Shown: positions 1-9,496, numbered from the stretch's first letter. The stretch: DNA of 64,000 bases from Opitutia bacterium (GCA_947474365.1 CANJIU010000002.1:114298-178297), one strand, 5' to 3'. The notes: generated from the letters alone by a model not told the origin. Numbers and translations: made by a program.

Positions 1-1
1 C

Positions 2-1363
2 ACGCTGCTGCCGGCGACGGCGCTGAACATGGCGAATATGATCGGCGTGGGTCCGTTCATCACGATCCCGCTCCTCATGTCCGCGCTCGGCGGGCCGCAA
101 TCGCTGCTCGGCTGGCTGGTGGCGGTGGTCATCACGCTGCCCGATGCCCTGATCTGGAGCGAGCTCGGCGCCGCGCTTCCCGGCTCCGGCGGCACCTACC
201 GCTGGCTGCGGGAGGGCTTCGGCGCGCAGACCTGGGGCCGGCTGATGGCGTTTCTCTTCCTCTGGCAATTCATGCTCAGCGGCCCGATGGAAATTGCGTC
301 GGGTTACATCGGCATCGCCCAATATCTCGATTACCTCTGGCCCGGCATGACGCTTCCGGGGGGCGGACTGTCGTTGCAGGGTGGAGTCCTGGTCGTCGCG
401 CTGGGCCTGCTGAACATCGCGCTGCTCTGCCGGCGGATCGGCGGCATCGGCAAACTCATGGTCGTGCTCTGGGTCGGCGTGATGCTGACCGTCGCGGTGG
501 TGCTCGTTGGCGGCCTCCTGCATTTCGATTCCGCCAAGGCCTTCGATTTTCCACCCAACCCGTGGGCATTCTCTTCGGGTTTTCTGCTCGGCCTGGGCGC
601 AGCCGCGCGAATCGGGATCTATGATTTCCTCGGGTACTACGACATCTGCTACCTTGGTGACGAGGTGAAGGATCCTGGCCGGACGATTCCGCGGGCGGTC
701 ATCACGAGCCTCGTGGTCGTGGCCGCGCTCTATGTCGGCATCAATCTCAGCATCAACGGCGTGATCTCCTGGCGCGAGTTCGTGCCGGCGGAAAAACATC
801 CCGAGATCGCCAACTTCATCGGCTCGATCTTTGTCGAGCGCCTCTGGGGGAAAACGGCGGCGTCGGTCTTCACGCTGATGGTGGTCTGGACCGGGATCGG
901 CTCGGTGTGCGCGCTTCTCCTCGGTTATTCGCGCATCCCGTATGCGGCGGCGAACGACCGCACGTTCTTTGCGGTCTTCGGGCGGGTGCATCCCCGCGGC
1001 AATTTTCCCCACGTCGCCATCGTGGCGCTCGGCCTGCTCGCGGTGCTGGCGAGCTTCGTCTCGCTGGGCGTCGTGATCGACACGCTGATCGCCGCGCGCA
1101 TCCTCATCCAGTTCGTCGGCCAGATCGTGGCGCTGCGCCTGCTGCGGAAACACGCCCCGAATCTGCCCCGACCGTATCGCGTCTGGTTATACCCGCTGCC
1201 CCTGTTCGTCGCGGGCCTGGGTTGGCTGCTGGTGTTTGCCACGACTCCGGCGGACGTGATTGCGTTTGCCCTCGGCGCGCTCGCGCTCGGGGCCGGCGGT
1301 TATTTCGCGTGGGCGAAGGTCACCGCGAAGTGGCCGTTCGCCGCGGATACGCGGGCGGAATAG
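2..1363 (+). CDS. APC-superfamily amino acid permease, 5' end outside window
   Basis: Inner-membrane secondary transporter, probably for amino acids or polyamines. The frame is open to the first base of the window, so the N-terminus is missing. The visible part begins just before the N-M-I-G-V-G-P-F stretch, which is the TM1 glycine motif of the APC family and normally lies 20-30 residues from the start, so little is lost. About 12 hydrophobic segments follow, and an acidic loop (GDEVKDPGRTIPRA) matches the conserved region after TM6 of the family. The protein ends in hydrophobic helices and a short charged tail. A stem-loop follows the stop. The substrate cannot be told from sequence alone. 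Confidence 0.85.
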   Translation, partial: TLLPATALNMANMIGVGPFITIPLLMSALGGPQSLLGWLVAVVITLPDALIWSELGAALPGSGGTYRWLREGFGAQTWGRLMAFLFLWQFMLSGPMEIASGYIGIAQYLDYLWPGMTLPGGGLSLQGGVLVVALGLLNIALLCRRIGGIGKLMVVLWVGVMLTVAVVLVGGLLHFDSAKAFDFPPNPWAFSSGFLLGLGAAARIGIYDFLGYYDICYLGDEVKDPGRTIPRAVITSLVVVAALYVGINLSINGVISWREFVPAEKHPEIANFIGSIFVERLWGKTAASVFTLMVVWTGIGSVCALLLGYSRIPYAAANDRTFFAVFGRVHPRGNFPHVAIVALGLLAVLASFVSLGVVIDTLIAARILIQFVGQIVALRLLRKHAPNLPRPYRVWLYPLPLFVAGLGWLLVFATTPADVIAFALGALALGAGGYFAWAKVTAKWPFAADTRAE

Positions 1364-1401
1364 GCCGGCCGCCGCCGGTGGAAAAATTCGGATCGGACAT
1401 A

Positions 1402-1413
1402 CCCAAATTTGGG
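1402..1413. promoter_or_regulatory. 12-bp perfect palindrome, possible operator
   Basis: CCCAAATTTGGG is a perfect palindrome, flanked by near-symmetric TA on either side and by ATTCGGA / TTCGGAAT sequences. It lies in the 277-base gap between the permease and the EF-hand gene. No transcription factor in the window can be tied to it, so a role as an operator is a guess. Confidence 0.3.
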
Positions 1414-1433
1414 GTATTCGGAATCGTGACACG

Positions 1434-1461
1434 GCCGGCAGTCCGAGGTTCGACTGCCGGC
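1434..1461 (+). terminator. Stem-loop after the permease
   Basis: A perfect 10-bp stem (GCCGGCAGTC with GACTGCCGGC) encloses an 8-base loop about 70 bases after the permease stop. A pyrimidine-rich stretch with a TTTT run follows some 25 bases later. This fits a transcription terminator, although the T-run is not directly adjacent. The loop contains GGTTC, which gives a superficial resemblance to a tRNA T-arm. Confidence 0.55.
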
Positions 1462-1640
1462 ATGCCCTCCCACACCTCCTTTTCTTCCTGTCCGGGACGG
1501 CAGTTTTACCGTGAGACGCGCCGACCTTACACCGTGTTTCGCGGCGTGATGACTTTTGTTCAGCATGGGGGCGCTCCGTCTTCCGGCGCCAGTACGGCGA
1601 GCCCCCGATCTCTCCACTGGCGCCACCCCCCGATGATACC

Positions 1641-1937
1641 ATGAAAAAGCATATCCTCACCGCGGCGACCGCCGTGTTTCTCATCCTCCCGCTGGCGTCC
1701 CACGCCGCGGACGAAACCAAGAAGAAGAGCGCCTTCACCACCGCCGACACCGACGGCGACGGCAAGGTCTCACTGTCCGAATACGTCGCCGCCATGCAGG
1801 GCAAGTTGGACGACACCGCCGCGCGGGCTCGCTTCGCCGAACTGGACAAAGACAAGAACGGTTCCCTCAGCCGTTCGGAATTCAGCACGGCCACCGGAGC
1901 GAAAAAATCCGGGAAGAAAATGAAGGAGGCCAACTGA
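1641..1937 (+). CDS. Small exported EF-hand calcium-binding protein
   Basis: A 98-residue protein with a classical signal peptide (MKKH, a hydrophobic core, then cleavage near SHA-ADE). The mature part holds two EF-hand loops: D-T-D-G-D-G-K-V-S-L-S-E at about residues 38-49, and D-K-D-K-N-G-S-L-S-R-S-E at about residues 75-86. Both have the acidic residues at loop positions 1, 3, 5 and 12 needed for calcium. The C-terminus is lysine-rich (KKSGKKMKEAN). It probably binds Ca2+ in the periplasm or at the surface. It stands alone between two stem-loops, so it is likely monocistronic. A second EF-hand-like loop occurs at the start of the TonB-dependent receptor at 3499-6858. Confidence 0.85.
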   Translation: MKKHILTAATAVFLILPLASHAADETKKKSAFTTADTDGDGKVSLSEYVAAMQGKLDDTAARARFAELDKDKNGSLSRSEFSTATGAKKSGKKMKEAN

Positions 1938-1955
1938 GAGCAGGTTCGCTTCCTT

Positions 1956-1985
1956 CGCGGCCCTGCGCGCTGGCGCAGGGCCGCG
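1956..1985. terminator. Strong hairpin between convergent genes
   Basis: A perfect 13-bp GC-rich stem (CGCGGCCCTGCGC pairing with GCGCAGGGCCGCG) closes on the tetraloop GCTG. It lies 19 bases after the EF-hand stop and 30 bases before the end of the convergent MFS gene, and could serve both strands. There is no T-tract, so factor-independent termination is uncertain. Confidence 0.6.
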
Positions 1986-2014
1986 TCGGGCTGGCACCTG
2001 CCCTCTGACGCGGG

Positions 2015-3325
2015 CTATTTCTGTTCGCCCGGGTGGATGGCGCGAAGGTCCGCCTGGTTGGTTTCGGCGGCGAGCATGACGCTGATGATCGTGACCAGTC
2101 CCATTCCAGCGAGGTAGAGCGCAATTGGCCACGTGGCGCCGGCCGACCAATCGAGCAGCGCGGAGGCGATTAGCGGCGCCAGCCCGCCGGCCAACGGCGC
2201 CGCCAGTTGATAGCCCAGCGACGCGCCGGTGTAGCGCGTGCGGGTGCCGAACAGCTCGGAAAAAAACGCCGCCTGCGGACCGTAGAGCGCGGCGTGGCCG
2301 ACCAACCCGAGGACGATCGCGAACCAGACGAGGAGCGGCTCCCGGGTTTCGACGAGACGGAAGAAGGGGATGATCAACGCGAGTAGGAAAACGGTGCCGC
2401 CGAGGTAGACCGGCTTGCGCCCGATCCGATCCGAGAGGGCGCCGAAGTAAGGAATTGCAATCAGCTGCCCCGCCGAACCGAGAAGGACGCCATTGAGGAG
2501 CGTGCTCCGACTCATCCCGAGCTGTTGCGTGGCGAAACTCAGAATCCAAACGGTGAAGATGTAGAAGAAAGCGTTTTCCGCGAGGCGGGCGCCCATGGAA
2601 AGCAGCACGCTGCGCCGGTGCGACCGCAGCACCTCGAGAATGGGCAGGCGGGCAGCAGGCCGCGCCTGGCGGGCCAGCTCGAAGGCCGGGCTTTCCAACA
2701 CGCGCAGGCGAATGAAGAATCCGAGTCCGGTCAGCACGATGCCCAGGAGGAACGGAATCCGCCAACCCCACGCGAGAAACGCGTCCCCGGGCAACAGCGT
2801 GGCGAGCTGAAAAACACCGTTGGCCATCAACAAACCCAGCGGTACGCCCACTTGAACCCAGCTGACAAAAAATCCGCGCCGGGTTTTTTCCGAGTGCTCC
2901 GCCACCATCAGCACGGCACCGCCCCATTCGCCGCCGACTGCGAGGCCCTGCACAATTCGCAGCGTGACCAGCAATACCGGCGCCCAGAGTCCGGCCTGAT
3001 CGTACGTCGGGAGCAGACCGACCAGGAACGTGGCGACTCCCATCATTACAAGCGTGATGACGAGCATCGACTTGCGGCCGACGCGGTCGCCGAAATGGCC
3101 AAAAACGATTCCGCCCAGCGGGCGGACGAAGAATCCCACGGCATAACTGGCAAACGCGGCCATCGTGCCCGCCAGCGGATTCAGCGTGGGAAAAAACAGC
3201 TGGTTGAACACCAGGGCCGCCGCAGTGCCGTAGAGGAAGAAATCGTACCACTCAATCGCGGTGCCCAGCATGCTGGAGACAACGACGCGACGAAACGATG
3301 ACGGCGAAGGGGAGGGTTCACTCAT
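2015..3325 (-). CDS. MFS transporter, metabolite:H+ symporter (MHS) type
   Basis: A 436-residue, 12-helix major facilitator. The start (RRVVVSSMLGTAIEWYDFFLYGTAAALV) is typical of the MHS subfamily that includes ShiA, KgtP, CitA and ProP. The loop between TM2 and TM3 carries the MFS signature G-x-F-G-D-R-V-G-R-K, and R-I-V-Q-G-L-A-V-G-G-E-W-G-G is the characteristic TM4 motif. Members take up organic acids or compatible solutes with protons; the substrate here is unknown. It lies downstream of the large TonB-dependent receptor on the same strand but is separated by a stem-loop, so co-transcription is doubtful. Confidence 0.85.
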   Translation of the reverse strand: MSEPSPSPSSFRRVVVSSMLGTAIEWYDFFLYGTAAALVFNQLFFPTLNPLAGTMAAFASYAVGFFVRPLGGIVFGHFGDRVGRKSMLVITLVMMGVATFLVGLLPTYDQAGLWAPVLLVTLRIVQGLAVGGEWGGAVLMVAEHSEKTRRGFFVSWVQVGVPLGLLMANGVFQLATLLPGDAFLAWGWRIPFLLGIVLTGLGFFIRLRVLESPAFELARQARPAARLPILEVLRSHRRSVLLSMGARLAENAFFYIFTVWILSFATQQLGMSRSTLLNGVLLGSAGQLIAIPYFGALSDRIGRKPVYLGGTVFLLALIIPFFRLVETREPLLVWFAIVLGLVGHAALYGPQAAFFSELFGTRTRYTGASLGYQLAAPLAGGLAPLIASALLDWSAGATWPIALYLAGMGLVTIISVMLAAETNQADLRAIHPGEQK

Positions 3326-3434
3326 GGGGATCGGTGTCCGGAGAAAGCGGGGAAACGCGAACGTTGGGATTGAACCGCCCGGGCGTCACTCTCCAACGCG
3401 CATCCGGCCCGTCGAAGAAATCAAAATGCAGTAG

Positions 3435-3454
3435 CCGCACCGGTTACGGTGCGG
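3435..3454 (-). terminator. Stem-loop after TonB-dependent receptor
   Basis: A perfect 8-bp stem, CCGCACCG / CGGTGCGG, with loop GTTA lies about 45 bases downstream of the receptor stop (reading the minus strand) and 110 bases upstream of the MFS gene. It probably ends the receptor transcript. The flank is not T-rich. Confidence 0.5.
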
Positions 3455-3498
3455 AAGGAATCGTCAATCGGGCGAGGCACCACTCGGGCCGCCCCTGA

Positions 3499-6400
3499 CT
3501 AAAGATCGAACGTCGCGCTCAGGATGTACTGCCGCGGGTCGACGATGCGGTAGCCGTTGGGCGTGCCATCGGGGAAGGCGCTGATTGCCTGCAGTCGCCC
3601 GCCTTCCTGAAGGTTGCGCACGTTGAGCTGGATCGTGGTGCTAATTTTATTGGAGAAAAGCCGCGTGCGATAGGCCACGAAGGCGTCCGCGTAGAGCCGG
3701 GCCTTGTCGTAAATCGGGCGGTTCGGATCGAGGGTCGTGATGATCTTGGGAAGCTGTTCGACGCCATAGTAGCCGATCGCCCCTTTGTCCTCCCAACGCA
3801 GGGCGCCGCCCACCGTGAACCGCTTCACCATGGCATTGTCCGTCAGCCCCGCCAGACGGTAGCTTGAGCTGACGTTTGCCCGATACTTTCGGATTTGCGG
3901 CCGGCTCTTGCCCAGTGTGGCGATGGCGATCGCCAGCGGAGCCTTCACATTCGACTCCAGGAATTGCGACGGCGAATTGCTGTTGTTGTAGCGTTCGGTG
4001 AACCACGGTCGCCCGGTCTGCGGGTCGATGATGCTCTGCCAGACCGGCAGCCGCGCCGTGATCCAGTCCGAGACACCCGGGGCGAGCTTTGAGTCAATCG
4101 ACTCCTGCTTCGTGACGTTCAGCTTCGTCGTCCAGAAATTCGTCGGGTTGTAATTGAGCTCGAATTCGAGGCCCTTCGCCGTGACATCCTGCGTCTCCGC
4201 CACGAGGCTGTTCTGTTCGTCGCGATTTTCCGGCCGGGTGAAATAGGCGAGGTCGAGCTTCGTAATGCGGACGAGCTCCTGGTTGATTTGCTCGTTCGTC
4301 AGCGTGCGCCCCTGGGCGGCGGCGGCGCTGGTGACCCACTCCCGCGCCCGCGTCGTCAGGTTGAAGAACTGGTTGCTGTTGGGAGAGTCGAAATCGAGAT
4401 TCCGGACGCGTTGCGCCAGCGTGCGGTTGCTGCTGTTGCGCGTGTCGATCTGGGTTGTCTCATATTTGTTCACGCGGGCGACGAGTTTGCCGTCGAAGAG
4501 GTTCACGGAGAAACCGAAGTCCTTCCCCTTGCCGGTGGGATCGGGCAGGGGATTGAGGAACAGCCCGACGGCGACGCCCGCCGGTTGGAAGCTGTCGGAT
4601 ACGTTGGCGTAGGCGTTCAGCCAGCGGGTCGGTTTGACCACGACACCGGCCGTCTTGGTCTTGCCGCCGGCGTGCACCCAGTCGTTTGGCGTGAGCTGGT
4701 AGATGGAATCGGGGTTCAGTATGATGCCATCGGCGGTGGAACTGAAAATCGGCGTGGCGCCGCTGCGGTTGTAGCGGCGATCATCGCGGAGGCCGAGGGT
4801 GGAGACGATTCGCCCGTTCAGCAGATGGCTCTGGAGCACGCCGCCGCGGGTCTTGAGAATCGTGGGCGAGAAGGCTGAGGTGGAGTCGCCCCAGTAGCCC
4901 GATCCCAGTTTCAGCTGCTCGGTGACGAATTTGCCGGTCACGCCGTCTCCCCATCGGTACGGGTAGGTGCCCGCCGCGAAATCGTGGGGTGCCTGGTCCG
5001 CGTTCTGGCCGATGTTGTCGCCGACGTAGTAGCGGTAGTAATTCAGCGCGATGTTGGGCGGGACGAAATTGGATGACTGACCCGTGGGCGCGGGATACCA
5101 GGCGGGATTGGAGAGGATGACGTCGCGGTAGGTCGAGGTGCGTGAGCGCGAGAACTTGTACTCGCTGTACCCGGAAAACTGTTGCATGCCGAGCCAGCGC
5201 AGGAGGCTCTTCTCCTGCCGCAGGTCGAGCCGGTAGGCGAGCTGCGCGCGATAGGACTCGCGCTCCGATGGTCCGTCGACGGTCGCCTTCACGTTGTAGA
5301 TTCCGATGAACGGACGGAGGAAGAACGGATTCGGACTTCCGTCGATCATGCGCTCGTTGGGGTCGACATGGAGGAAGCCGGTGGCGCCGGAGCTGCCCGC
5401 CGTGCCGTTGAGATTGCGATTCGAGCGGTTGGAATTTTCCCGGAAGAACGCCGCCTGCAGGGCCAGCATGTGGCGCGGGGTGTCGAGGAAGATCTGCTCG
5501 AGCTGCACGTGCGTCGTCCCGGTGCGATCGTAGATGTGATTCATGGCCGCGAGATTGATCGTCGACCAATCGTAGAGGGCCTTGCTGTTCACGGAGGGAT
5601 CGCTGGAGAACAGCGGCTGGGTTGCGCGAATCGGATCCGGCACGGTGCTCACGAGCACGATGTTCTGGTTGCCGGTGTCGGGGTTGGTCGTGTTCGTCGT
5701 CCGACTGGGCGACCAGAACCCGACCGCCCCGGTGTTGTCGACGAACAGCGTCGATTGCGTGCGGAAGTTGGCGTTGGAAAAATAGACGGGCAGCGTGGTG
5801 CCGGAAAACGTGCCCGGGACGCGCACGCCGTTGATCTTGGCCGTGGTCGTCACCGGATCCCAGGTCGGCGAGCCGGCGTTTTTCCAGCCGGTGATGGCAT
5901 CGCGCGGCATCGTGGTGTTCGGGCGGTTGCCGTCGATGTCGTAATAAGCGTACGAGGCCGAGATGCTCGTATACTTGAATGGTTGGTACTTCACCATGCC
6001 GTTGAGCCGCCGGGTGTCCGTGCCGGAAGGCTTCCGCACGTAGCCGTCGTGCTGGTAGACGCCGCTGCCACGCACGGCGAGGACACCCTTCTTCAGCACG
6101 CGGTTGAGATCGAGGCTGGCACGATAGCCGTCGAAGCTATCGCCGCGGAAGGCGGCCTGGGAACGGTCGCGGCCGAGATTGGCGGAGGCGGGCTGCAGAT
6201 TCACCGTGCCCGCCGCGTTGCCGAGGCCGAAGACGGTGGAGTTGGGCCCGCGGCTGATTTCGACGGCGTCGATGTTGATTGGATCGATCGGCACTCGGCC
6301 GCTGGTCTCGAAGTTGCCGAAGGAGATGTTGGCCGGGCCCACACCGCGGACGCGGTTCGCCGTGTTGGGGTTGAGCGAGTTGTCGACCGGGCTGCCGTTG

Positions 6401-6858
6401 CGATCGACCGAGAACTCCGTGTACGTGCCGGTTCCCTCGGTGCCCGCCTCGTAGAGGAAGATGTCGTTGATATCCAGCAGTGCGAAGTCCGCCATCTGCT
6501 CCTTCGTGATCACGGTGATGGAGGAGGCTAGGTCCTCGACCTTGGAGTTCAGGCGCGTGCCCGACATGGTCGTGGAACCGTAGTAGCCGCGGGATGCCGC
6601 CGTTACCTCAAACGGTGAGAGCACAACGGTGTCCCCGGGGCCGCTTGCGGTGGACGTGGTGGTGACCGGTGGCCGCGCGGGTGCCGGAATCGCGGCGAGT
6701 TCCTCGGGGTCGAGGCGACCGTTCTTGTTGGTGTCATACTTGGCGAGGAGCAGCGGGTCCGTCGCGGGAGTCTGGGCGGACAGGGACGAGGCAATCGGAA
6801 GCGTGCTGCAGGCGAAGAGCAGCAGGGTCGTTGTGGACGCACGTGATCGTGATCTCAT
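3499..6858 (-). CDS. TonB-dependent outer-membrane receptor with N-terminal EF-hand loop
   Basis: A 1119-residue outer-membrane active transporter. It has a signal peptide (residues 1 to about 28, ending SLSAQ), then an EF-hand-like loop D42-T-N-K-N-G-R-L-D-P-E-E53, a proline-rich linker, a plug domain (from about residue 85, with SGTRLNSKVEDLASSITVITKEQMADF) and a C-terminal beta-barrel. It is longer than classical siderophore receptors (about 700 residues), as is usual for Bacteroidota and Verrucomicrobiota receptors. The ligand is unknown; there is no SusD partner. It is divergent from the dimethylformamidase-like gene across a 245-base gap that should hold both promoters. The EF-hand in front of the plug is unusual and may sense or need calcium. 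Confidence 0.9.
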   Translation of the reverse strand: MRSRSRASTTTLLLFACSTLPIASSLSAQTPATDPLLLAKYDTNKNGRLDPEELAAIPAPARPPVTTTSTASGPGDTVVLSPFEVTAASRGYYGSTTMSGTRLNSKVEDLASSITVITKEQMADFALLDINDIFLYEAGTEGTGTYTEFSVDRNGSPVDNSLNPNTANRVRGVGPANISFGNFETSGRVPIDPINIDAVEISRGPNSTVFGLGNAAGTVNLQPASANLGRDRSQAAFRGDSFDGYRASLDLNRVLKKGVLAVRGSGVYQHDGYVRKPSGTDTRRLNGMVKYQPFKYTSISASYAYYDIDGNRPNTTMPRDAITGWKNAGSPTWDPVTTTAKINGVRVPGTFSGTTLPVYFSNANFRTQSTLFVDNTGAVGFWSPSRTTNTTNPDTGNQNIVLVSTVPDPIRATQPLFSSDPSVNSKALYDWSTINLAAMNHIYDRTGTTHVQLEQIFLDTPRHMLALQAAFFRENSNRSNRNLNGTAGSSGATGFLHVDPNERMIDGSPNPFFLRPFIGIYNVKATVDGPSERESYRAQLAYRLDLRQEKSLLRWLGMQQFSGYSEYKFSRSRTSTYRDVILSNPAWYPAPTGQSSNFVPPNIALNYYRYYVGDNIGQNADQAPHDFAAGTYPYRWGDGVTGKFVTEQLKLGSGYWGDSTSAFSPTILKTRGGVLQSHLLNGRIVSTLGLRDDRRYNRSGATPIFSSTADGIILNPDSIYQLTPNDWVHAGGKTKTAGVVVKPTRWLNAYANVSDSFQPAGVAVGLFLNPLPDPTGKGKDFGFSVNLFDGKLVARVNKYETTQIDTRNSSNRTLAQRVRNLDFDSPNSNQFFNLTTRAREWVTSAAAAQGRTLTNEQINQELVRITKLDLAYFTRPENRDEQNSLVAETQDVTAKGLEFELNYNPTNFWTTKLNVTKQESIDSKLAPGVSDWITARLPVWQSIIDPQTGRPWFTERYNNSNSPSQFLESNVKAPLAIAIATLGKSRPQIRKYRANVSSSYRLAGLTDNAMVKRFTVGGALRWEDKGAIGYYGVEQLPKIITTLDPNRPIYDKARLYADAFVAYRTRLFSNKISTTIQLNVRNLQEGGRLQAISAFPDGTPNGYRIVDPRQYILSATFDL

Positions 6859-7103
6859 GGGGGTGGAGGTCGGTGCTTTCCCGGGGGGATTGGGGAAGCA
6901 CGATTCTGGGGGAAGGAAGCTGAGTAGGAATCGCCAATTCCAGGAAACGTTCCAACACTATTCTTCGACTCCCGCCGGCTCGGTAGCGCGAGAACGGCAT
7001 TGCACCGGCGCCGCGAAACCGGAGAAGTGTCCGGCGTCACGATCCCCCGCCGTATGTTCCGCAGTGCCCGCTTGGTCGGGTCGGCGAACTCCAACGTTTC
7101 CCC

Positions 7104-9464
7104 ATGAACCTTCCGCAAAAACTCACCCGACGGGAATTTCTCCAGCGCACCGGCGCAACCGTCGCGGCCGCGACCGCCCTGCCGCTCGCCCCGCGTGCCC
7201 GGGCCGCAACCTTGGCTTCAGCTGAAATGCCGCGTCTTCGTGCGCTGGCGGTTCCGGGCGTCCATGCGTATCCGATGGAGCATTCCGTCACGCCCGGCGA
7301 CACCCTCGAACTTTGCGTTAGCAACAGCGTGCCGTACCGAATGTCGATTTGCCGGCTTGGCCGCGAGATCGACGATCCGGCCGGCGACAGCGTGCTCATG
7401 CAATTCGATCCGTCGCCGCCCAACCCGCAGCCCATCCATCCGGGTTCCTACGTCCATGTTGAGAAGGGACTGGTTGGTCCGCAGCGTGCGATCTCCCTCG
7501 AATGCTGGGTGCGGCCCTGGGATCTGACGAAGCTCCAGGGTGTGATCAGCCAGGAAGACAAAGATGCGGACGACGGCCTGGCTCTCGGCGTGGGCAAGGA
7601 CGGCTATGTCGGCTTCTTTCTCGGCGACGGGGTGTCGCCCGACGACAAGGTCGTACACCGCACGCCGCCGGGGGTTTTGAAGAAAAACGTGTGGTATCAC
7701 CTCGTGGCTACGTGGGACGGAGCGCGGAAGCGCGTCTATGTGAACGCACGGGAAGTGGGTGCGTGGGACTTTGCGGGGCCGTTGCTGCCGGGGAAGCATC
7801 CGCTGCGGTTGGGTGCGATGGGCCAGGCGGGGGCTACGTTGCATTTTCTCGACGGGGATGTGGCGGGGCCTGCGATCTATGATCGCGCGCTGAGTGCGGA
7901 CGAGGTGCGCGAACGTTTTGGGCAAAAAGGCCTCCAGCCGGCGCGGGGCCGCGGTGTCATCGCGTCGTGGCCTCTGCAGGAAGAACGTGGCGACACCATC
8001 GCGGATATCTCGGGTGGCGGTCGCTCCGGACGAATCATCAATCACGCAACGTGGATGATCGGCGGGCCGGGTTTCGACGCCGACGTCCCGCGTTTCGGCG
8101 ACTACGATCCGAGAAAGGATCCGACGCGCGGCCACGGGCTGCGGTTCGCGTCGGACGATCTCTATGACTGCCGGTGGAGCGTCACGCATCGCTGGCGGGT
8201 GCCGGCGGAGGCACGAACCGGGCTTCACGTGGCGCGGATGGACTTCGAGTACGAGGGCAAGCCACGGCAGTACCATTGTACGTTCATCGTGCGCCGCGCG
8301 CCGCGGCGGCGGAAGGCGCCGATTCTCCTGATGATGGCGACGAACACCTGGCGCGCCTACAGCGGCACGCCGTTCGCGATCACTCCTCCGGAACGCCACC
8401 AGGTGTGGGGCACCGGTGGCATTGAGAAGGATCCCCGCGGGCTGCCGGCCTATGATTTGTATCGCGACCACGCGGCGGGACAGGGGACGTATCAGGTGGG
8501 CCTGCGGATGCCCTGGCCATCGGCAGGTCCCTACGTGCTCTATGGCGGCCCAACCAAGTACAGTCATCTTTCGCGGGCGGATCGATTTACCCAAGTCTGG
8601 CTTGAGGAGCAGGGCTACGAGTACGACATGATCAGCGATCTTGATCTGCACCGCGACCCGTCGGTGCTGCGTGAGTACAAGACGTTCATGGTGGTCGGCC
8701 ACAACGAGTATTGGTCGCTGCCGATGTACCGCGGGACCGACGACTATTTGCGGCGCGGCGGCAACCTGATCGTGCTGAGCGGAAACGCGGTTTTCTGGCG
8801 CGTCACCTTCAACGATGCCGGCACCGTGATGGAGTGTCGGAAGGCCGACGCCGCGGGCAATCGCGTGCCGTTGACGCGGCGCGGCGAGGCGTGGCACAGC
8901 CACGACGGACTGCGCGGCGGCATGCTGCGCGAATGCGGCTGGCCCGGAGTGAATTTGATCGCGCTCGACACGATCGGTTTCAACAGCCCGGGAGTGGCGG
9001 CGCAGTTCGGACCGTATCTCGTCGAGGAGCCGGGGCATTTCCTCTTCAAACAGCCGGAGGATCTCGGGCTGCAGCGCGGGGACCGCGTCGGCATGGCGGC
9101 GGACGGAATCCGCATCGCCAACGCCCACGAGTTCGACATCCGGCCTTCGACGTTTGCGCGCCTGCAGGAGGAGCCATCGCCGGCCGGAGGGGTCGTGCCC
9201 CCCGATCCGTCAGGCCTTACTCTGCTCGCCAACGGTCAGGTGTACTGGAAAAAGGGCGGTTCGGCTTTCGATTATTTCTTCCGACGGATCAAGCCGTCGG
9301 TCGACCAGGGCGGCGAGATGATCTACTGGGAGCGGCCCGGCGGCGGACGCGTTTTCAACGCCGGCGCAATTGGCGCCGGCTGGGTGCTGTCCGTTGAACC
9401 GAAAATGGCCGGCCTGCTGCGCAACGTGCTCGCACATTTTGGCGTGCCGAAGCCGAAGGGGTAA
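7104..9464 (+). CDS. Exported N,N-dimethylformamidase large-subunit-like iron hydrolase with LamG domain
   Basis: A 786-residue protein with a twin-arginine leader (T-R-R-E-F-L-Q within the first 15 residues). A LamG/concanavalin-like domain covers roughly residues 120-290. The C-terminal half matches the large (beta) subunit of N,N-dimethylformamidase, which hydrolyses amides at a mononuclear iron bound by two tyrosines and a glutamate. Candidate ligands are Y419 (N-T-W-R-A-Y), Y463 (G-T-Y-Q-V-G-L-R) and E535 (G-H-N-E-Y-W); the order and spacing agree with the known enzyme, but that assignment is my inference. No small-subunit gene lies beside it. Export through Tat would fit a folded iron protein. 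The true substrate may be a different amide. Confidence 0.75.
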   Translation: MNLPQKLTRREFLQRTGATVAAATALPLAPRARAATLASAEMPRLRALAVPGVHAYPMEHSVTPGDTLELCVSNSVPYRMSICRLGREIDDPAGDSVLMQFDPSPPNPQPIHPGSYVHVEKGLVGPQRAISLECWVRPWDLTKLQGVISQEDKDADDGLALGVGKDGYVGFFLGDGVSPDDKVVHRTPPGVLKKNVWYHLVATWDGARKRVYVNAREVGAWDFAGPLLPGKHPLRLGAMGQAGATLHFLDGDVAGPAIYDRALSADEVRERFGQKGLQPARGRGVIASWPLQEERGDTIADISGGGRSGRIINHATWMIGGPGFDADVPRFGDYDPRKDPTRGHGLRFASDDLYDCRWSVTHRWRVPAEARTGLHVARMDFEYEGKPRQYHCTFIVRRAPRRRKAPILLMMATNTWRAYSGTPFAITPPERHQVWGTGGIEKDPRGLPAYDLYRDHAAGQGTYQVGLRMPWPSAGPYVLYGGPTKYSHLSRADRFTQVWLEEQGYEYDMISDLDLHRDPSVLREYKTFMVVGHNEYWSLPMYRGTDDYLRRGGNLIVLSGNAVFWRVTFNDAGTVMECRKADAAGNRVPLTRRGEAWHSHDGLRGGMLRECGWPGVNLIALDTIGFNSPGVAAQFGPYLVEEPGHFLFKQPEDLGLQRGDRVGMAADGIRIANAHEFDIRPSTFARLQEEPSPAGGVVPPDPSGLTLLANGQVYWKKGGSAFDYFFRRIKPSVDQGGEMIYWERPGGGRVFNAGAIGAGWVLSVEPKMAGLLRNVLAHFGVPKPKG

Positions 9465-9496
9465 GGCGCGCAGTCTTCGGCGGCGGCTACTCTGGC

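Noticed and set aside
1434..1461. tRNA-like T-arm (GGTTC in a stem-loop)
   Set aside because: The stem is 10 bp and no anticodon or acceptor arm can be drawn around it; a terminator hairpin explains it.
1770..3251. Long open frame on the minus strand overlapping the MFS gene in another frame
   Set aside because: The translation is arginine/proline-rich without domains, and the MFS frame has full membrane topology. High GC keeps shadow frames open.
5182..6531. 449-codon plus-strand frame antisense to the TonB receptor
   Set aside because: Arg/Val/Gly-rich shadow of a well-supported receptor gene; no start context or motif.
7218..9128. 636-codon minus-strand frame antisense to the dimethylformamidase-like gene
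   Set aside because: Histidine/arginine-rich shadow sequence with no recognisable fold.
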